DNA from: an uncultured Coriobacteriales bacterium
GTDB lineage: Bacteria; Actinomycetota; Coriobacteriia; Coriobacteriales; UMGS124
NCBI GenBank assembly: GCA_934662525.1
Contig: CAKUKJ010000119.1
Span: forward strand, 1 to 6,953
DNA length: 6,953 nucleotides
Reading direction: 5' to 3'
This document shows, one piece after another, positions 1 through 6,367 of the stretch. Numbering within the stretch: position 1 is the stretch's first letter; the number at the start of each line of letters is the position of its first letter. A model generated the notes under the pieces. That model saw nothing but the letters and a program-made list of their open reading frames with translations, was not told where the DNA came from and did not search any database. Made by a program: the position numbers and the translations under genes.

Positions 1-122
1 GCATGCAGGTCATCGACTGCGGCGTGCCGGTGCTCTCCATGCACGCGCCGTGGGAGCTCGTGAGCAAGGCCGACGTGTACGAGGCCTACCGCGGCTACAA
101 GGCGTTCTTGGCGGCGGAGTAG
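1..122 (+). CDS. M18-family aminopeptidase, C-terminal end only (5' truncated)
   Basis: This is the 3' end of a gene that starts before the window. The reading frame has codons beginning at position 3 and ends at TAG 120-122, giving about 39 residues. The stretch [20 protein letters not shown] resembles the conserved C-terminal region of M18 metallo-aminopeptidases (aspartyl aminopeptidase/ApeA type), where the LSMHS-type segment carries a metal-binding histidine and is followed by S-K-x-DVY and an aromatic tail (here YKAFLAAE). Family members are cytosolic zinc enzymes that remove N-terminal residues, often acidic ones, from peptides. nfo begins 5 nt after the stop, so the two genes are probably co-transcribed. 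The call rests on one short but distinctive motif; the substrate cannot be judged from it. Confidence 0.78.
   Translation, partial: MQVIDCGVPVLSMHAPWELVSKADVYEAYRGYKAFLAAE
116..119 (+). promoter_or_regulatory. Ribosome binding site for nfo
   Basis: GGAG ends 8 nt before ATG 128, inside the last codons of the aminopeptidase gene. It supports ATG 128 over an in-frame ATG at position 50, which would bury 26 unrelated residues inside the upstream gene. Confidence 0.6.
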
Positions 123-127
123 TGCCC

Positions 128-958
128 ATGCTCACCATCGGCTGCCATCTGTCTGCCTCAAAGGGCTACCTCGCCATGGCGAAGTCTGCCGTGTCCATAG
201 ACGCCAACACGTTCCAGTTCTTCACGCGCAACCCGCGCGGCGGCAAGGCCAAGGACATCGACCCGGCCGATATCGAGGCGTTTCACGCATACTGTGCCGA
301 GCACGGCATCGCGACCATCCTGGCGCATGCCCCCTACACGCTCAACGCGGCGGCCGCCAAGCCCGAGGTGGCCGAGTTCGCCCGTGCGACGTTTGCCGAC
401 GACCTCGCGCGCATGGAGGCCACGCCGCACCAGATGTACAACTTCCATCCGGGCAGCCACGTGGGCCAGGGCGCCGAGGTGGGCATCGAGAAGGTCGCCT
501 GCGTGCTCAACGAGGTGCTCGAGCCCGGTCAGACGACGACGGTGCTGCTTGAGACCATGGCGGGCAAGGGCACCGAGATAGGCCGCACGTTTGAGGAGCT
601 GCGCGCCATCATCGACCGCGTGGAGCTTTCCGACCAGCTCGGGGTGTGCCTGGACACCTGCCATGTGTGGGACGCCGGCTACGACATCGCCCACGACCTC
701 GACGGCGTGCTTGCGGAGTTCGACCGCGTCATCGGCCTGGGCCGCCTGCGCGCCATCCATCTCAACGACTCGATGAACCCCCTCGGCGCCCACAAGGACC
801 GCCATGCCGCCATCGGGCAGGGCCATATCGGTTTCGAGGCGCTCCGTGCCGTGACGCGCCACCCGGCCTTTGCCCACCTGCCGTTCTTCCTTGAGACGCC
901 GCACGACACCCTTGCCGGCTATGCCGACGAGATTGCGCGCCTCCGTGGGGAGGAATAG
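128..958 (+). CDS. nfo: Endonuclease IV (AP endonuclease, Nfo)
   Basis: A 276-residue AP endonuclease of the Nfo/Apn1 family. It cuts the DNA backbone 5' of abasic sites and trims blocked 3' ends in base excision repair in the cytosol. The family folds as a TIM barrel with three zinc ions, and all nine expected ligands can be placed: H67 (LAHAPY), H107 (NFHPGSH), E142 (LLETMAG), D176 and H179 (CLDTCH), H211 (IHLND), D224 and H226 (KDRHA), and E256 (FLETP). Length is close to the family norm. The start at ATG 128 is chosen because the protein then opens with the typical [10 protein letters not shown] segment, a GGAG site lies 8 nt upstream, and the stop of the previous gene is cleared. It sits in a tight plus-strand run with the aminopeptidase before it and the glycosyltransferase after it; no functional link between the three is evident. 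It appears intact. Confidence 0.96.
   Translation: MLTIGCHLSASKGYLAMAKSAVSIDANTFQFFTRNPRGGKAKDIDPADIEAFHAYCAEHGIATILAHAPYTLNAAAAKPEVAEFARATFADDLARMEATPHQMYNFHPGSHVGQGAEVGIEKVACVLNEVLEPGQTTTVLLETMAGKGTEIGRTFEELRAIIDRVELSDQLGVCLDTCHVWDAGYDIAHDLDGVLAEFDRVIGLGRLRAIHLNDSMNPLGAHKDRHAAIGQGHIGFEALRAVTRHPAFAHLPFFLETPHDTLAGYADEIARLRGEE
947..954 (+). promoter_or_regulatory. Ribosome binding site fixing the glycosyltransferase GTG start
   Basis: GGGGAGGA lies within the last codons of nfo and ends 5 nt before GTG 960. This strong Shine-Dalgarno match favours GTG 960 over the in-frame ATG at 870, which would overlap nfo by about 90 nt and add 30 arginine-rich residues with no family resemblance. Confidence 0.65.
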
Positions 959-959
959 C

Positions 960-2198
960 GTGCCTGTGACGACCGGGCACCCCCTGCGCATCCTCCACGT
1001 GAGCGCCCAGAAGCCCGACTCCACCGGAAGCGGCGTCTACCTCACCCAGGTGGTGGCGGCGTGCGCGCGCCTGGGCTGCGAGCAGGCGGTCGTGTGCGGC
1101 ATCGGGCCCGATGACGCGCCCTTGCTGCCCGAGGGGGTCGCCGTCTATCCTGTGCGGTTCGAAACGGCCGAGCTGCCCTTTCCCGTTGTGGGCATGAGCG
1201 ACGTGATGCCGTATCGCGCAACCCGCTATCGCGACATGACGCCCGAGATGGTGGGGCGGTTCCGCACGGCGTTTGAGCGGCGCCTGCGCGAGGCGGCTGG
1301 CGCCCTCAAGCCCGACGTCATCTTCTGCCACCACCTCTACCTGCTCACTTCCTGGGTGCGTGAGCTTTTCCCGCACGTTCCCGTGGCCGCGCTCAGCCAT
1401 TCGAGCGACCTGCGGCAGATGCGCCAGCACGCCCTTGAGCATGACCGCATCGTGGCGGGCATCCGAGGGCTCGACCTCGTCTTCGGCCTGCACGACGGCA
1501 TGCGCGCCACCATCGCGGATATCTACGGCGTCCCGGCGAGCCGCGTGCGCGTGCTCGGCACGGGCTACGACGCCGCGCTGTTTCGCCGAGAGGGGCCCCA
1601 GGCGCTGGACATGGGGCCGGGCCGCCCGCGGCGCGTGCTGTATGCGGGCAAGATTTCCCTTGCCAAGGGCGTGGCGAGCCTCATGCGTGCGGCGCGCCTG
1701 CTGCCTGAGGAGCTGGTCGACGTCGAGGTATACCTGGCGGGAGGTGCGGGAGAGCCGGGCGAGTATGCGGCTATCGAGCGCCTTGCGCAAAGCTGCGGAC
1801 ACAGGGTCGCCTTCCTGGGCAAGCTGAGTCCGGCCGAGCTTGCCGGCTACTACCGCTCCTGCGACACGTTCGTGCTGCCGAGCTTTTACGAGGGGCTGCC
1901 GCTCGTTGTGGTGGAGGCGATGGCATGTGGCTGCAGGGTCGTGGTCACCGACCTGTCGGGCGTGCGCCCTTGGCTCGACGCCAACCTGCCGGGTGCCCCC
2001 GTGCGCTATGTGGCGCTGCCTGCCATGGAGGACGTGGATCGTCCCATGGAGACCGACCTGCCTGCCTTCGAGCAGCGACTGGCCCGCGAGCTTGCTGCGT
2101 CCCTGGCCGAGCCTGTTCGTCCGTGCGACACGACGGCGCTTTCTTGGGACGCTCTCGCCGCGCGTCTCGTGAGGGATTTCGAGACGGTGTGCCGCTAG
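960..2198 (+). CDS. Glycosyltransferase family 4 (GT-B fold), acceptor unknown
   Basis: A 412-residue retaining glycosyltransferase of the GT4/GT1 type, which moves a sugar from a nucleotide donor to an unknown acceptor, probably at the cytosolic face of the membrane. The N-terminal Rossmann half opens with ILHVSAQKP (11-19) and a glycine-containing loop STGSGVYLTQ (21-30), as in GT4 enzymes. The C-terminal donor-binding half starts near VLYAGKISLAKG (226-237), where K231 and K236 sit at the usual phosphate-contact site, and carries the EX7E signature with E311 and E319 in FYEGLPLVVVEAMACG. No signal peptide or transmembrane segment is evident. Start is GTG 960, one nt after the nfo stop, with a strong ribosome site. 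The tight spacing implies transcription with nfo. No cell-wall or capsule genes are visible nearby, so the sugar and acceptor cannot be named. The residues after about 340 are less conserved in appearance and may be acceptor- or species-specific. Confidence 0.88.
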   Translation: MPVTTGHPLRILHVSAQKPDSTGSGVYLTQVVAACARLGCEQAVVCGIGPDDAPLLPEGVAVYPVRFETAELPFPVVGMSDVMPYRATRYRDMTPEMVGRFRTAFERRLREAAGALKPDVIFCHHLYLLTSWVRELFPHVPVAALSHSSDLRQMRQHALEHDRIVAGIRGLDLVFGLHDGMRATIADIYGVPASRVRVLGTGYDAALFRREGPQALDMGPGRPRRVLYAGKISLAKGVASLMRAARLLPEELVDVEVYLAGGAGEPGEYAAIERLAQSCGHRVAFLGKLSPAELAGYYRSCDTFVLPSFYEGLPLVVVEAMACGCRVVVTDLSGVRPWLDANLPGAPVRYVALPAMEDVDRPMETDLPAFEQRLARELAASLAEPVRPCDTTALSWDALAARLVRDFETVCR

Positions 2199-2259
2199 GC
2201 TGCGATGTGAGGCCCGCGCGTGTTGCCGCCTGGGGCCGGCGCGCCCATCGGGGTTCGTC

Positions 2260-2284
2260 GGGCGGCCGTTTCGAACGGCTGTCC
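2260..2284 (+). other. GC-rich hairpin after the glycosyltransferase gene, possible terminator
   Basis: Positions 2260-2270 pair with 2274-2284 in an 11-bp stem that includes two G-U pairs, closed by the 3-nt loop TCG. The core is GCCGTT-TCG-AACGGC. It lies about 60 nt downstream of the glycosyltransferase stop, where a transcript end is expected, but no T-run follows on either strand. It may slow or end transcription with help, or protect the mRNA 3' end. The rest of 2199-2312 shows no gene. Confidence 0.4.
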
Positions 2285-2312
2285 CATAGGGGCCGCCGGC
2301 TGTCCGAGCACG

Positions 2313-2351
2313 AAAAAGGCCCTTTCGCGCCCGTGGGCGCGAAAGGGCCTT
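2313..2351 (-). terminator. Intrinsic terminator of the selA-selB-selC transcript
   Basis: A perfect inverted repeat has 17-nt arms at 2316-2332 and 2335-2351. The left arm reads AAGGCCCTTTCGCGCCC on the plus strand and the spacer is GT, so about 16 bp can form around a small loop. Read on the minus strand, the stem runs into five T residues (plus-strand A 2313-2317), the layout of a Rho-independent terminator. It starts 11 nt after the CCA end of the Sec tRNA gene. On the plus strand only TT follows the stem, so any effect on the convergent glycosyltransferase transcript should be weaker. Confidence 0.88.
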
Positions 2352-2362
2352 GCACATTCCTA

Positions 2363-2459
2363 TGGCGGAGATGCATGTGAATCGAACACACCCGAGACGT
2401 TCTGCGCGCCCCGCAACGGTTTTGAAGACCGCGGGAACCACCAGGCCCCATCCATCTCC
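2363..2459 (-). tRNA. selC: Selenocysteine tRNA, anticodon UCA
   Basis: A 97-nt tRNA gene including an encoded CCA (2365-2363). The anticodon loop is CTTCAAA (2427-2421), with anticodon TCA at 2425-2423 that reads UGA. Sec-tRNA hallmarks are present: a D-arm of six pairs (GGGGCC 2449-2444 with GGTTCC 2439-2434) and a 4-nt loop TGGT; a long variable arm with 7 pairs (2413-2407 with 2399-2393); a T-loop TTCGATT; a 5-pair T-stem; and discriminator G at 2366. The acceptor stem has seven Watson-Crick pairs (GGAGATG with CATCTCC), but the expected eighth position is G2452 opposite G2374, a mismatch. The tRNA is serylated by SerRS, converted by SelA and delivered by SelB. It lies 72 nt downstream of selB on the same strand and just before a strong terminator, so it may be released from the selAB transcript, made from its own promoter, or both. 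Confidence 0.97.
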
Positions 2460-2489
2460 AGAAGGCTCCCCTCATCGGAAAGCCATACT

Positions 2490-2495
2490 AGTATA
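2490..2495 (-). promoter_or_regulatory. Candidate -10 box for selC
   Basis: TATACT on the minus strand lies in the 72-nt gap between selB and selC, within an AT-rich patch unlike its surroundings. It would start RNA near 2483, about 24 nt before the mature tRNA 5' end. No convincing -35 box lies 16-18 nt upstream. The box overlaps the 10-nt palindrome ATACTAGTAT (2485-2494). Confidence 0.35.
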
Positions 2496-2531
2496 GGTTA
2501 AAGCACCTGCTCATGAGGGAGGATTTCTATC

Positions 2532-4463
2532 TCACCTCTTGCTGCACAAGGTTCGTACATCACCGTCGCGCCGCGTGAGGCCGCACTGGTCGAAGTGCTC
2601 GAGCAAAGGCATGGCGTACTTGCGCGTCGTGCCCATGGCCTCCTTGAGCTCGGCCGCAGTTGCCGTGCCGTGCGCCTCGAGCCAGGCGCACGCAGCGGCC
2701 TTCAAGCCCTCAAGCGCACCTGTCTCCATATACGAGTCGGGGGCGTAGCGCACGAGCTTGCCCGCGCGCTCAAGCTCCCCGAGGGCCTTCTGCCCCGTCT
2801 TGGCGTCAAGCCCGGCCGCCTCGATGGCCTCGGCCGCCGTTGTGGGCCAGGCGCCTGCCGCCCGATAGACTTCCAGCAGGGCCTCCTGCGCCGCTTGGGC
2901 GCGGAGCTGCGCGCCTGCGCCTGCCGTCTTGTGGGCCACCTGGCTTTGTGCCAACACCACGTTGGGGCACATCGCAACGACCTCGTCAAACACGGCCTGG
3001 TCTGCCTCGGGGCAGACTTTGGCGCGCAGCGTCGCCTTGTCGATGCCGACCTCGTTGGGGTTGGCGCCGTGGAAGGCGAGCAGGGCCTTCTCGATTGCGG
3101 CTCCCAGGCGCTGCGTGCACTGCTTTGTCGCTATTGCAGGCTCGGACGCACCGCCCAACTGCACGACGTCGCGTGCCTCGGCAAGCTTGCCGAAGGGCCC
3201 CCTCGCGAGCGCGGCGGGAATACCGAGCCCTTGCGCGACCTCGACAAGCGTCACGGGCCTGCCCGCCGCACGCACAAACGCCTCCACGGCCGCTGCCACA
3301 TCGCCCTCGTCGAGCGCGCGGACCTCCTTCTCGTCTGCCTCGGCCAAGACCGAGCGGCGCCTGGGGTGGGCGCTCAGCACGCCGCCGCCGCCGATGACGC
3401 GCGCCGGCGAGAGGGTGCGCACGATGAAGCGGTCGCCGTAGGTGAGCGGCAGGTCCTCGTCGAGGCGCACCTGCACGAGGCTCGAGCTGCCAGGCTTGAA
3501 CTCCGCCGTCCCTTCCAGGCTCAATATGCGGCCTTCGACCTCGCGCGTGCCATGCGCGACGCGCACGCGTGCGCCGCTTTCCAGCGCGCTTCCGCAGGAG
3601 AAGGGGTCGAGGTAGTCGAAGCGGGCGTCGAAGCGGTTGGAGACCTGCACGCTTCCGGGCGTGGCGAGGAAGTCGCCGGGGCGCACCTCGTCGAGCGCGA
3701 CGTCGGCCAGGCACACGGCCACACGGTTGCCCGCGCAGGCCTGCTCCACATCGGCGCCATGCATCTGCACCGAGCGCACACGGGAGCGCCTGCGGCAGGG
3801 GAGAAGCTCCAACTCGTCGCCCACGCTCACGCTGCCCGACCACAGCGTGCCCGTCACCACGGTGCCGAAGCCGCGCACGGTGAACGCGCGGTCGACGGGC
3901 ATGCGCATGCTGCCGCAGTCGTGGATGCGCTCCGCGCCCTTGGCCGCCTCGTCGATGGCTGCGAGAAGCTCCGGCAGGCCCGCGCCCGTGCGGCTCGAGC
4001 AGGGCACGACGGCACATCCCGCGTAAGGCGTGCCCTGCATGTACGACGCCACCTCGTCGGCCATGAAGCTTGCCCACTCGTCGTCTACCAGGTCTGTCTT
4101 GGTGAGTGCGACAACGAGGCGCTTCACGCCGAGCACGCGCAGCACGGCCAGGTGCTCGACCGTTTGGGGCATGATGCCGTCGTCGGCCGCCACCACGAGC
4201 AGGGCCACGTCAACGCCGGTGGCGCCGGCCACCATCTGGCGCACGAAGCGCTCGTGCCCAGGCACGTCCACGACGCCCATCGTGCGGCCGCTTGGCAGCT
4301 TGAGCTGGGCAAAGCCAAGCTGGATGGTGATGCCGCGCCGCTTCTCCTCCTCAAGCCTGTCGGGGTCGGTGCCGGTGAGGGCGCGCACGAGCGACGACTT
4401 GCCGTGGTCGATGTGGCCGGCGGTGCCGAGCACGAGCGATGCGTTGGTCTTGGGATGCGACAT
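2532..4463 (-). CDS. selB: Selenocysteine-specific translation elongation factor SelB
   Basis: A 643-residue GTPase that binds Sec-tRNA-Sec and GTP and places selenocysteine at UGA codons by recognising the SECIS hairpin of the mRNA at the ribosome. G-domain motifs: G1 GTAGHIDHGKS (13-23), G2 RRGITI (42-47), G3 DVPGH (66-70), and G4 as TKTD (121-124) in place of the textbook NKxD. EF-Tu-like domain 2 includes FTVRGFGTVVTGTLWSG (194-210), and domain 3 follows to about 365. The C-terminal part, about 375-643, fits the family's winged-helix repeats; the last contains GTTRKYAMPLLEHFDQCGL (611-629), matching the conserved RKYA segment of the SECIS-binding winged helix. Length is near that of other bacterial SelB proteins. 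The start ATG 4463 lies 6 nt after the selA stop, with GAGG at 4476-4473 overlapping the end of selA, so translation may be coupled. It ends in TGA, whereas the other four stops seen in the window are TAG. Confidence 0.97.
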   Translation of the reverse strand: MSHPKTNASLVLGTAGHIDHGKSSLVRALTGTDPDRLEEEKRRGITIQLGFAQLKLPSGRTMGVVDVPGHERFVRQMVAGATGVDVALLVVAADDGIMPQTVEHLAVLRVLGVKRLVVALTKTDLVDDEWASFMADEVASYMQGTPYAGCAVVPCSSRTGAGLPELLAAIDEAAKGAERIHDCGSMRMPVDRAFTVRGFGTVVTGTLWSGSVSVGDELELLPCRRRSRVRSVQMHGADVEQACAGNRVAVCLADVALDEVRPGDFLATPGSVQVSNRFDARFDYLDPFSCGSALESGARVRVAHGTREVEGRILSLEGTAEFKPGSSSLVQVRLDEDLPLTYGDRFIVRTLSPARVIGGGGVLSAHPRRRSVLAEADEKEVRALDEGDVAAAVEAFVRAAGRPVTLVEVAQGLGIPAALARGPFGKLAEARDVVQLGGASEPAIATKQCTQRLGAAIEKALLAFHGANPNEVGIDKATLRAKVCPEADQAVFDEVVAMCPNVVLAQSQVAHKTAGAGAQLRAQAAQEALLEVYRAAGAWPTTAAEAIEAAGLDAKTGQKALGELERAGKLVRYAPDSYMETGALEGLKAAACAWLEAHGTATAAELKEAMGTTRKYAMPLLEHFDQCGLTRRDGDVRTLCSKR

Positions 4464-4469
4464 GCGCGT

Positions 4470-5942
4470 CTACCTCGATTCTTTGTTGGCCTGCGGGCTC
4501 CTGGCCTGCAGGCGCGCATAGTCGGCCAGGGCCCCTGCGACCTCGCCCGCCTCTCCTGCGCCCATGAGCGTGCGCACGTCGAGCAGCAGGCGCTCGTTCT
4601 TGATGCGCGCCACGACGGGCACCTGGCGTTTCGTTTGCAGGTAGCGCTCGCAGTCCAGCGCGTCGCCGGCGTTGAAAGCCACCGCCACGCAGCGCGTGGG
4701 GATGTCGTAGAGCGGTAGCGACCCGCCGCCTGCGCGGCTCACCTCGTCGACGACCTCGCAGGAAAGCACCCCCTGTGCCGTCGCCTCGATCGCGTCGCGC
4801 AGCTCGCAGGCCATGGGGTCGAGCTCGGCGGCCGTGGCCGTGAGCATGCGCACCGTGGGGATGTCGCGCCGCGCCGTCTGCGGGTCGAGGTAGAGGCGCA
4901 GCGTGGCCTCGAGCGCGGCAAGCGTCATCTTGTCGAGGCGCAGCGCGCGTGCCAGGGGGTTCCTCTTCAGCCGGTCGATATGCTCCTTGCTGCCCACGAT
5001 GATGCCGGCCTGTGGGCCGCCGAGCAGCTTGTCGCCCGAGAAGCTCACCAGGCCGCATCCCTTGAGCGCCTCGGCCACGGTGGGGTCGGCGTCCGGGCCC
5101 AAGAACGACAGGTCCACGAACGCGCCCGACCCCAGGTCCTCATAGACGAGCAGGGGGTCCTGCCCGAGCGCGGCGCGCCTCTCGTTTTCCTTGCGGGCCA
5201 CCTCGGCCAGCTCGCGTGCGCTCACCGTCTCAGTGAATCCCACCATGCGGTAGTTGGAGGGGTGCACCTTGAGCAGCATCGCGGTGTCGGGCGTGATGGC
5301 GCGCTCGTAGTCGCGCAGGTGGGTCTTGTTGGTGGCGCCCACCTCGATCATATGGGCGTTGGAGTACTCCATGATGTCGGGGATGCGGAAGGAGCCGCCG
5401 ATTTCCACCAGCTCGCCGCGGCTCACGACGGCGCTCTTGCCCGCCGCGAATTCGGCAAGCACGATGAGCACGGCGGCGGCGTTGTTGTTCACGGCCATGG
5501 CGGCCTCGGCGCCGGTGAGGGCGCACAGGAGGCGCTCGCAGTGGTCGTGGCGGCTGCCGCGCGACATGGTCTTCACGTTGTACTCAAGCGTGGAATACCC
5601 CGCGATGACGTCGTTCACGGCCGCGATGGCCTGGGGCGCCAGCGCCGAGCGGCCCAGGTTCGTGTGGATGATGACGCCCGTAGCGTTGATGACGCGGCGA
5701 AGCGAAGGCTCGGCTAGGCTGAGCAGCGCAAGGACCGCCTGCGCGGTGATGTCGTCGGTGCTTACCTCGGTGAGCGTTCCGGCGAGGATGCCCGTGCGCA
5801 CGCGGTCGATGGCGGCGCGCACATGGTCGGCCGCCACGGCGTGGGGCACGTTTTGGGCGAGCATGGACACATGGGGGTTGTTGAGCACCTCGTCTACCTG
5901 GGGGAGCTTGCGCAAGAGGGCGCGCTGGGCGTCGTCGGTCAC
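4470..5942 (-). CDS. selA: L-seryl-tRNA(Sec) selenium transferase SelA (selenocysteine synthase)
   Basis: A 490-residue PLP enzyme that turns Ser-tRNA-Sec into Sec-tRNA-Sec with selenophosphate; characterised bacterial SelA works as a large ring of subunits in the cytosol. The N-terminal domain begins LLRKLPQVDEVLNNP (9-23), as in the family. The PLP domain shows INATGVIIHTNLGRSALA (85-102), KTMSRGSRHDHCERLL (124-139), and the PLP lysine K305 in SFSGDKLLGGPQAG (300-313). It is slightly longer than E. coli SelA, partly through a polar tail ending ANKESR. Start: GTG 5942 is preceded by AGAGG with 6-nt spacing. The frame stays open for 94 more codons upstream to 6224, but that part is rich in Arg, Pro and Ser, has no family resemblance and is best explained by high GC. 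It is the first gene of the selA-selB-selC run and diverges from yedF. Confidence 0.96.
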   Translation of the reverse strand: MTDDAQRALLRKLPQVDEVLNNPHVSMLAQNVPHAVAADHVRAAIDRVRTGILAGTLTEVSTDDITAQAVLALLSLAEPSLRRVINATGVIIHTNLGRSALAPQAIAAVNDVIAGYSTLEYNVKTMSRGSRHDHCERLLCALTGAEAAMAVNNNAAAVLIVLAEFAAGKSAVVSRGELVEIGGSFRIPDIMEYSNAHMIEVGATNKTHLRDYERAITPDTAMLLKVHPSNYRMVGFTETVSARELAEVARKENERRAALGQDPLLVYEDLGSGAFVDLSFLGPDADPTVAEALKGCGLVSFSGDKLLGGPQAGIIVGSKEHIDRLKRNPLARALRLDKMTLAALEATLRLYLDPQTARRDIPTVRMLTATAAELDPMACELRDAIEATAQGVLSCEVVDEVSRAGGGSLPLYDIPTRCVAVAFNAGDALDCERYLQTKRQVPVVARIKNERLLLDVRTLMGAGEAGEVAGALADYARLQARSPQANKESR

Positions 5943-5948
5943 GTTTGG

Positions 5949-5953
5949 CCTCT
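5949..5953 (-). promoter_or_regulatory. Ribosome binding site fixing the selA GTG start
   Basis: AGAGG on the minus strand lies 6 nt before GTG 5942. It supports this start over the long in-frame upstream extension. Confidence 0.6.
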
Positions 5954-5985
5954 TTTCGCTGGTCAATACCTTGCTTGATGAGACG

Positions 5986-5994
5986 AGGGTAGCA
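5986..5994 (-). promoter_or_regulatory. Candidate extended -10 promoter for selA
   Basis: Minus strand TGCTACCCT fits the TGnTAnnnT pattern of an extended -10 element and follows a run of six T. It would start RNA near 5979, giving a leader of about 37 nt before the selA GTG. No good -35 box is present at the usual spacing. Confidence 0.3.
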
Positions 5995-6158
5995 AAAAAG
6001 GGAGCGGGGGCCAGGGGCGGCGGGCAGCATCGCCGAATTGTCAAACGCAAGCGGCGCGGGGACGCGGCTGAACGGGGCGCGCGCGGGTGAAGGGATGTGC
6101 GCCCATGCGGCCCGATGCGTGCGTGCTCTGTGGAGGGCCGCACGGCATGTCGGCTTTG

Positions 6159-6167
6159 TGCTATCGT
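6159..6167 (+). promoter_or_regulatory. Candidate extended -10 promoter facing yedF
   Basis: TGCTATCGT matches the extended -10 pattern TGnTAnnnT on the plus strand. It would give a leader of almost 200 nt before yedF. A clear -35 is lacking. Inverted repeats begin 7 nt downstream, a common place for an operator. Confidence 0.3.
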
Positions 6168-6173
6168 GCAAGC

Positions 6174-6201
6174 AATTTCCGGCGGGAATTCTGCACCCGC
6201 C
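6174..6201. repeat. Two overlapping inverted repeats in the selA/yedF control region
   Basis: The first repeat is AATTTCC-GGC-GGGAATT (6174-6190), with 7-bp arms that include one T-G pair. The second is GGCGGG (6181-6186) with CCCGCC (6196-6201), a perfect 6-bp arm around a 9-nt spacer. They share bases, so as RNA they would be mutually exclusive; as DNA the first could be a protein-binding operator just downstream of the candidate -10 at 6159-6167. Neither is followed by a T-run. In GC-rich DNA a 6-bp repeat may arise by chance. Confidence 0.35.
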
Positions 6202-6279
6202 CTCGATGCCCTTGACGTGCCCAATGCCGCCGTTTGCGCCGGCCGGGCGATTCTGCCGCCACGCCTTTATGCAATTTCA

Positions 6280-6285
6280 TATACT
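6280..6285 (+). promoter_or_regulatory. Candidate -10 box close to yedF
   Basis: TATACT stands in a short AT-rich patch (about 6266-6285) and would start RNA near 6292, about 75 nt before the yedF ATG. No recognisable -35 box lies 16-18 nt upstream. It is the better-placed of the two yedF promoter candidates. Confidence 0.35.
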
Positions 6286-6367
6286 CGCACTGACTGCATT
6301 ACCGCAATCGGTCGCATCTGTCGCGGCGCGCAGCCGTGTCGCGTTTGTTCATCGAAAGGATCCCCAC

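Larger units (their letters stand above)
5943..6367. other. Divergent intergenic region between selA and yedF, no gene seen
   Basis: The 425 bp between the two start codons hold no coding sequence I can support; the open frames here lack ribosome sites or family resemblance and run into selA or yedF. Visible contents, from selA outward: the selA ribosome site, a candidate extended -10 for selA (5986-5994), a GC-rich stretch (about 6001-6150), a perfect TTGACA on the minus strand (6044-6039) with no fitting -10 at normal distance, a candidate extended -10 for plus-strand transcription (6159-6167), overlapping inverted repeats (6174-6201), and an AT-rich patch with TATACT (6280-6285). The region is long for two genes of this kind in otherwise tightly packed DNA. 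Confidence 0.6.

Noticed and set aside
50..127. N-terminal extension of endonuclease IV starting at ATG 50
   Set aside because: It overlaps the C-terminal coding end of the aminopeptidase, adds residues with no Nfo resemblance, and ATG 128 has a ribosome site and the standard N-terminus.
870..959. Glycosyltransferase start at ATG 870 inside nfo
   Set aside because: The extra 30 residues are an out-of-frame reading of nfo; GTG 960 has a strong ribosome site and the usual GT4 N-terminus follows.
762..2441. 559-codon open frame on the minus strand opposite the glycosyltransferase
   Set aside because: It is an antisense shadow caused by high GC at third positions; it also runs through the terminator and Sec tRNA and shows no family motif.
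2485..2516. Short palindromes ATACTAGTAT and CTCATGAG between selB and selC as an attachment site or operator
   Set aside because: They are short, and there is no integrase, direct repeat or foreign insert beside the tRNA; only the -10 reading is kept, at low confidence.
2595..4718. 707-codon open frame on the plus strand opposite selB
   Set aside because: The opposite strand encodes a clearly conserved SelB; this frame is rich in His, Arg and Ala with no motif and is an antisense shadow.
6039..6044. Perfect TTGACA on the minus strand upstream of selA as a -35 box
   Set aside because: No -10-like sequence follows at 15-19 nt; the region there is GC-rich, so it is probably coincidental.
5943..6224. 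94-residue N-terminal extension of SelA to ATG 6224
   Set aside because: The composition is a low-complexity Arg/Pro/Ser mix typical of noncoding GC-rich DNA, and the known SelA N-terminus begins right after GTG 5942.
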